Of a DNA stretch of 64,000 nucleotides, positions 60,939 to 64,000 are shown piece after piece; the stretch's first letter is position 1, and each line of letters begins with the position of its first letter. Both the position numbers and the translations under genes were made by a program. The DNA is from Salinibacterium amurskyense (GTDB lineage Bacteria > Actinomycetota > Actinomycetes > Actinomycetales > Microbacteriaceae). The DNA lies in assembly GCF_002797685.1 (NCBI RefSeq), contig NZ_PGFH01000001.1, positions 372,001 to 436,000 on the forward strand. The letters are read 5' to 3'. The notes under the pieces were generated by a model that worked only from the letters and a program-made list of their open reading frames with translations, searched no databases and was not told the DNA's origin.

Positions 60939-61997
60939 TTAGCCGATCTGCGAGGCGTGATCGGTGGTCCATTCGACGCGCACCCGGTCGCCGCGCCCGA
61001 AGGCTGATTCGGCAGAGGGGTGATGGTCGTTGGCTCGTTCGGCAATCACGCGAACACCCGATTCGGTGTCGACGAGAAAGCGCGTGGTTGGTCCGGTGTA
61101 GACGGTTTCTGAGACCGTGCCGAGCAGGGAGACGGTTCCGGCGCTCGCCGCGGTGTCGGCGGTGAGCAGGCGCACACGCTCGGGGCGCACGCTCGATTGC
61201 ACGCCATCCGCAGAGAGTTCGGCGGGGATGAGGTTGGAGAGTCCAAGGAACTTGGCGACGAATTCGGTGGCCGGGAATTCGTACACTTCGCGGGCGGTGC
61301 CGACCTGCTCGACGCGGCCGTTGTTGAAGACGGCAACGCGGTCGCTCAGGGTGAGGGCTTCTTCTTGGTCGTGGGTGACGAAGATGAACGTGATGCCGAC
61401 TTCGCGCTGAATTTGCTTGAGCTCGATCTGCATTTCTTCGCGCAGTTGCTTGTCGAGCGCACCGAGTGGCTCGTCGAGCAGCAACACTTGCGGGCGCAGG
61501 ATGAGCGCGCGAGCCAGGGCGATGCGCTGACGTTGGCCACCTGAAAGTTGGTGGGGCAGGCGGTCGGCCACGGCCGAGAGGCGAACTTGCTCGAGCGCGA
61601 CGCCGACCTGGGTTGCCCGTTCGGCGCGGCTGACGCCGGCAACGCGCAGGCCGTAGCCCACGTTCTCGGCGATCGTGAAGTGCGGGAACAGCGCGTAATC
61701 CTGAAAGACCGTGTTGACCTGGCGGGCGTGGGGCGGAACCTGGGTGACGTCGACTCCGCTGAGGTGGATGCTGCCGCTCGTGACGTTCTCGAAGCCTGCG
61801 ATCATCCGCAGCACGGTGGTCTTGCCCGAGCCGGAGGGGCCGAGCATCGAGAGGAACTCCCCGGGCTTCACGTCGAGGTCGAGTGCTTCGACGGCGGTGA
61901 AGTCACCGAAGGTCTTGGAGACGCCGGCGAGGCTGACGGCACCGGGCGCGGGAGTGGAATCCGTTTCGGACGGGGCTTGCTGAGCGGACGCGTGCAC
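60939..61997 (-). CDS. PotA-like ABC ATPase
   Basis: A 352-residue ATPase with a C-terminal TOBE-type domain. Walker A GPSGSGKTT, Q-loop FQDYALFPHF, signature LSGGQRQR, Walker B LLLDEPLGALD, and switch region FVTHDQEEAL are typical of the CUT1/PotA type. GTG 61997 has AAGGAG six bases upstream, so it is preferred to the ATG at 62060, which adds an Arg-rich stretch. First gene of the operon, divergent from the FadR-type regulator. Confidence 0.92.
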   Translation of the reverse strand: MHASAQQAPSETDSTPAPGAVSLAGVSKTFGDFTAVEALDLDVKPGEFLSMLGPSGSGKTTVLRMIAGFENVTSGSIHLSGVDVTQVPPHARQVNTVFQDYALFPHFTIAENVGYGLRVAGVSRAERATQVGVALEQVRLSAVADRLPHQLSGGQRQRIALARALILRPQVLLLDEPLGALDKQLREEMQIELKQIQREVGITFIFVTHDQEEALTLSDRVAVFNNGRVEQVGTAREVYEFPATEFVAKFLGLSNLIPAELSADGVQSSVRPERVRLLTADTAASAGTVSLLGTVSETVYTGPTTRFLVDTESGVRVIAERANDHHPSAESAFGRGDRVRVEWTTDHASQIG

Positions 61998-62128
61998 GAA
62001 GGACTCCTTGGAACGACGGTGATCTCTGAGTGAGAGTAAACCTATAGAACCAGAGTTCATATTTCAAGCGTGTGTCCAAATCGTCACAAAAGGGCAACGG
62101 CTCAGGTGATCGGTGCGAGAATTGAGCA

Positions 62129-62932
62129 ATGCACTCGACCGACTCGGCAGACGCGCCGCGAAAAAGTGCGGTGGTCGCCGACGACACCGCACGCTCTCGC
62201 GATGCCTCGAGGCCTGGCCGCTTGCAGGGTGCGCTCTTTCAGTCGATCGGCGATGCCGGTCGAGCCGAGCTCGTTGAACGCCGTCTCGCCAGTGCAATTA
62301 CGGGCGGCCATCTGCGGGCAGGGGAGCGTCTTCCCTCTGAAAACGACCTCGCTCGAAGCTTCGGCGTAGCGCCGACAACCGTGCGCGAATCGCTGCTGGC
62401 CCTGCGCAGCCAGGGCCTCGTGGTGACTCGTCGCGGTCGCAATGGCGGCAGCTTCGTGGCGGACTCAGCCGACCCCGTAGCTCACGCGCGCACCGCCTTG
62501 GCGGCAACATCCCGCGTCGCCCTTCGTGATTTGGGCGCCCACTACGCCGCCATCACGGCTGCGTGCGTTCGCTTGGCTGCGCGCCGAGCGGTGCCCTCTG
62601 AAGTGCAGCAAGTGCGCTCGCGCCTGAGTCGTCTCGACGAGTCGGATCTCGAACAGTGGCGCAGCACCCTCGACGATGCGCAGATCGAACTCGTCGCGCT
62701 CAGCCAATCGGCCCGCCTCACCCGTGAACAGATGCGATTGCAGGCCGAAATGTCGCCGATGCTTCGCCTGATCGACGTGGATGAGACATCCCGTCGGGCT
62801 CAACCAGTGCTGCTGGCCAGCGTGGTGGATGCCGTTGAAGCCGGCGATGACCACGAAGCCGTTGCGGCCACCGAACGCATGGTCGATGCCGTGATCAACG
62901 CCCTCATCGATCTGCAGTCCCAATCGCGGTGA
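62129..62932 (+). CDS. GntR family regulator, FadR/FCD-type
   Basis: A 267-residue regulator. The winged helix lies at about residues 50-115 (LRAGERLPSENDLARSFGVAPTTVRESLLALRSQGLVVTRRGRNGGSFV), followed by an all-helical FCD effector domain. It is divergent from the PotABCD-type operon, so it probably controls it; the effector is unknown. GAGAAT lies six bases before the ATG, a weaker version of the leaderless pattern. Confidence 0.87.
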   Translation: MHSTDSADAPRKSAVVADDTARSRDASRPGRLQGALFQSIGDAGRAELVERRLASAITGGHLRAGERLPSENDLARSFGVAPTTVRESLLALRSQGLVVTRRGRNGGSFVADSADPVAHARTALAATSRVALRDLGAHYAAITAACVRLAARRAVPSEVQQVRSRLSRLDESDLEQWRSTLDDAQIELVALSQSARLTREQMRLQAEMSPMLRLIDVDETSRRAQPVLLASVVDAVEAGDDHEAVAATERMVDAVINALIDLQSQSR

Positions 62933-63029
62933 ACTAGCGGTGCGGGGCATCTGGTGCATAGGATGCCACGAACAGGATCAGTCAGAGTAGGCGGCACCCG
63001 ATGATTACCAGCCAGAGCGCGGCGCAGCG

Positions 63030-63734
63030 ATGACGACAGCAACGAGCACGAGCACAGCAGCTCGCGCGGCGGCCATCGTCTCGCAGTATTTCAGCGCCCC
63101 GATTGCCAGCCTCGAAGCCACCGCAACCCAACTCGGCACTGAGCTCGCGGCATACGGAAACCTCGGCCCGCTCTCGTCTCAGCAGCTTGATGCGCTGGTC
63201 GAACCGCACGCTCTTGCGACGGTGTCGCTGCCCGATGTTCACATCTACGGCGCCGGGTTTATCGCCGCCGTTGGACTGCTGACGGATGAGCGAAATCACC
63301 TTTCGTGGTGGCAGGGCGATGACCCCAAACGCCTGCTTTTGGCCGCGCAATCGGTGAACAAAGAGCACATCGATTACAGCGAACTTGAGTGGTTCCGCGT
63401 GCCAATGGAGACCGGTCGCGGCCACGTTGCCGGGCCCTACGTCGACTACCTCTGCAGTGATGAATACACGATCACGATCGCCGCTCCCGTGCACATTGAT
63501 GGCACGTTCGTCGGCGTCGCTGGCCTCGATTTACTGATCGATTCGGTCGAGCGACAACTGCTGCCGAAGCTCGCCGAACTCGGCGACAAAGTCACTCTCG
63601 TCAACAGCGTCGGTCGCGTTGTGATCTCGACGGATGCGCGTCACGCCACCGGCGATGCCGTGCGTGCCGGAGCACTCGCCGAACTCGCGCGCACAGCCTG
63701 TGAGGGCGTCGCGTTGGAGATTATCGCGGAGTAG
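63030..63734 (+). CDS. Cytosolic Cache-domain sensor-like protein
   Basis: A 234-residue protein with no membrane helix or signal peptide. The central half (VHIYGAGFIAAVGLLTDERNHLSWWQ, VAGPYVDYLCSDEYTITIAAPVHIDGTFVGVAGLDLLID) is a Cache/PDC-like sensor domain, usually found outside the cell in receptors. Here it stands alone after the FadR-type gene. It may bind a small carboxylate or amine and act on the regulator, but this is inference. Confidence 0.75.
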   Translation: MTTATSTSTAARAAAIVSQYFSAPIASLEATATQLGTELAAYGNLGPLSSQQLDALVEPHALATVSLPDVHIYGAGFIAAVGLLTDERNHLSWWQGDDPKRLLLAAQSVNKEHIDYSELEWFRVPMETGRGHVAGPYVDYLCSDEYTITIAAPVHIDGTFVGVAGLDLLIDSVERQLLPKLAELGDKVTLVNSVGRVVISTDARHATGDAVRAGALAELARTACEGVALEIIAE

Positions 63735-63739
63735 TTCGA

Positions 63740-63880
63740 CGCAGCGATAGCCGGCGGCGGTCGTCGACGGCTATGGCCGGTCGCGATGGTTGGCAGCCAT
63801 GAGCGGCTGCGACGGCCGACCGCGATGCTCGGTCACGATGCCCGACAGCGATGGCCGACCGCAAGCTCCGGCCACGACCC
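63740..63880. repeat. Degenerate GCGATGGCCGACCGC-like tandem repeats
   Basis: Short units such as GGCCGACCGC occur several times in imperfect form with CGATG and CCGG variants. The stretch lies between two convergent genes and codes for nothing I can support. Confidence 0.4.
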
Positions 63881-63889
63881 CGAACGCAC

Positions 63890-63922
63890 AAACGGCCTCC
63901 CGGTTATCCCGGAAAGCCGTTT
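63890..63922 (-). terminator. Terminator of the right-edge minus-strand gene
   Basis: AAACGGC/GCCGTTT closes an outer 7-bp stem around an inner CCGG-TTAT-CCGG-like stem; on the minus strand it lies 18 bases after the stop codon and ends in TTT. Confidence 0.7.
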
Positions 63923-63940
63923 GAGGGGGTGTGCGTGAGC

Positions 63941-64000
63941 TTAGGCGGCGGCGGTGGCCAGCTGCTCGGTGCGAACGAATGCCATTCCGCGCGTCCATGC
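63941..64000 (-). CDS. Right-edge gene, C-terminal fragment only
   Basis: The last 19 codons and the TAA of a minus-strand gene run off the right edge. The visible residues are AWTRGMAFVRTEQLATAAA, too little to identify. A clear terminator hairpin follows the stop, which supports it as a real gene end. Confidence 0.5.
   Translation of the reverse strand, partial: AWTRGMAFVRTEQLATAAA

Overview
The window is high-GC DNA from an actinobacterium, most likely a member of the Microbacteriaceae. The clues are a C50-type carotenoid cluster with a split heterodimeric lycopene cyclase and a lycopene elongase, a dnaK-grpE-dnaJ-hspR operon preceded by HAIR operators, a wall protein ending in an LAxTG (class E sortase) signal, and many genes that seem to start leaderless just after a TANNNT -10 box. 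The genus cannot be fixed from the sequence alone. No rRNA, tRNA, insertion sequence, phage or CRISPR array was seen.

Layout. 1-5.1 kb: edge of a YnjB-like ABC receptor gene, a TVP38/DedA membrane protein, a YnjF-like CDP-alcohol phosphatidyltransferase, a disulfide reductase-like flavoprotein, a flavodoxin-fold protein and a Crp/Fnr regulator. 5.1-7.2 kb: three tandem paralogous lipoproteins of unknown role. 7.3-13.4 kb: an SsuABC-like importer with an FMN-dependent NtaA/DszA-type monooxygenase, a PadR regulator, a flavin reductase and a stand-alone riboflavin kinase. 13.4-19.2 kb: dcd, idi and crtB-crtI-crtYe-crtYf-crtEb with a MarR regulator. 19.2-21.6 kb: a PEP-mutase/isocitrate-lyase family enzyme and a UMF1-type transporter. 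21.6-29.2 kb: a 2,417-residue wall-anchored protein behind a hairpin-rich leader. 29.3-34.2 kb: the heat-shock operon and a DUF2071 protein. 34.5-43.3 kb: a catabolic operon with an amidohydrolase of the beta-ureidopropionase type, a dihydropyrimidinase, a luciferase-like oxidoreductase, an ABC importer and a class III aminotransferase.

43.8-55.2 kb is the most unusual part. It is a compact RiPP (ribosomal peptide natural product) operon on the minus strand: two ABC exporter subunits, a 36-residue precursor peptide, a fused E1-like/YcaO cyclodehydratase and a second YcaO-like protein that has lost its ATP-binding residues. It is divergent, across 77 bp holding a Fur/Zur-type palindrome, from a FecBCD-type metal-chelate importer. 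The simplest reading is a metal-controlled system that makes and exports a modified peptide and may re-import it as a metallophore. This is inference, not proof.

55.2-64 kb: a Met/His-rich membrane protein and a DUF305 lipoprotein, an APC permease, a PotABCD-type polyamine-like importer with a divergent FadR/GntR regulator, a cytosolic Cache-domain protein and the 3' tip of a further minus-strand gene.
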